From the NCBI GenBank assembly GCA_001819095.1, contig MHLS01000045.1, positions 14,825 through 27,947 on the forward strand: 13,123 bases of DNA, read 5' to 3'. The stretch comes from Candidatus Lloydbacteria bacterium RIFCSPLOWO2_02_FULL_54_12. GTDB lineage: Bacteria > Patescibacteriota > Minisyncoccia > Phycocordibacterales > UBA6899. Made by a program: the position numbers and the translations under genes. Of this stretch, positions 13,076 through 13,123 are shown in pieces; position 1 is the stretch's first letter; every line of letters starts with the position of its first letter. Under the pieces are notes generated by a model that saw only the letters and a program-made list of their open reading frames with translations, searched no databases and had not been told where the DNA came from.

Positions 13076-13123
13076 GTACCCTTTTTCTTTCTCTTCGGAG
13101 CAATCGTCGACTCAAGAAAGATC
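13057..13123 (-). CDS. C-terminal end of an unidentified protein, cut by the window edge
   Basis: A minus-strand frame enters from the right edge and ends at TAA (13059-13057), giving 21 residues, ESTIAPKRKKKGTKNTGE being the last 18. A lysine/arginine-rich tail like this is common at protein C-termini. Its stop falls in the loop of a hairpin that may serve as its terminator, about 30 bp before the 76-aa gene. The family cannot be told from so little. Confidence 0.45.
   Translation of the reverse strand, partial: IFLESTIAPKRKKKGTKNTGE

Noticed and set aside
1..13123. tRNA, rRNA, CRISPR array or insertion sequence
   Set aside because: No cloverleaf with a standard T-arm, no rRNA segment, no regularly spaced direct repeats and no transposase-like frame were found on reading both strands.

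Overview
The window is a surface-polysaccharide biosynthesis locus of a bacterium with fairly high GC content (roughly mid-50s percent by eye, not computed). TGA is used as a stop codon, so this is not a lineage that reads TGA as glycine. Short intergenic gaps, ATGA-type gene overlap, several promoters whose -10 box lies only 6-7 nt before the start codon, an AAA/DUF4143 ATPase and a NovU/TylC3-type methyltransferase together suggest a Patescibacteria (CPR, perhaps Parcubacteria) genome. That assignment is an inference and no marker gene in the window proves it.

Layout, left to right. A truncated glycosyltransferase (minus strand) at the left edge diverges from a Wzx-type flippase (plus, 307-1578). 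The flippase converges on a minus-strand gene run that fills the rest of the window. Read in its own direction from the right edge, that run is: the C-terminal end of an unidentified protein; a 76-aa orphan followed by a terminator; a zinc-site/C-methyltransferase; rmlB, rmlD and a short RmlC-like cupin; a GT4 glycosyltransferase; a SAM methyltransferase; an AAA+/DUF4143 ATPase with its own promoter and operator-like palindrome; a GT2 glycosyltransferase; a Gfo/Idh/MocA dehydrogenase; a left-handed beta-helix N-acetyltransferase; and a DegT aminotransferase.

Two sugar-nucleotide modules can be read. RmlB, RmlD and the RmlC-like protein, with the adjacent C-methyltransferase, suggest a dTDP-6-deoxyhexose, possibly rhamnose or a C-methylated (branched) relative; rmlA is not here. 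The dehydrogenase, acetyltransferase and aminotransferase match the WbpB/WbpD/WbpE (WlbA/B/C) set, which converts UDP-GlcNAcA into UDP-GlcNAc(3NAc)A; the WbpA-type 6-dehydrogenase is not here. Three glycosyltransferases (one partial) would assemble these sugars on a lipid carrier and the flippase would export the product.

The most unusual material is intergenic. (1) A 120-nt element (11274-11393) with 14-bp perfect terminal inverted repeats and nested hairpins forms the whole predicted 5' leader of rmlB, and its last two bases are the first two bases of the rmlB start codon. (2) A perfect 48-bp palindrome lies between the convergent flippase and aminotransferase genes. (3) A 183-bp element between the dehydrogenase and acetyltransferase genes has the same terminal sequence as that palindrome but an unrelated interior with competing hairpins. 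(4) A 14-bp perfect inverted repeat overlaps the promoter of the AAA/DUF4143 gene. Items 2 and 3 look like one family of inverted-repeat elements; item 1 looks like a structured RNA leader or a separate repeat family.
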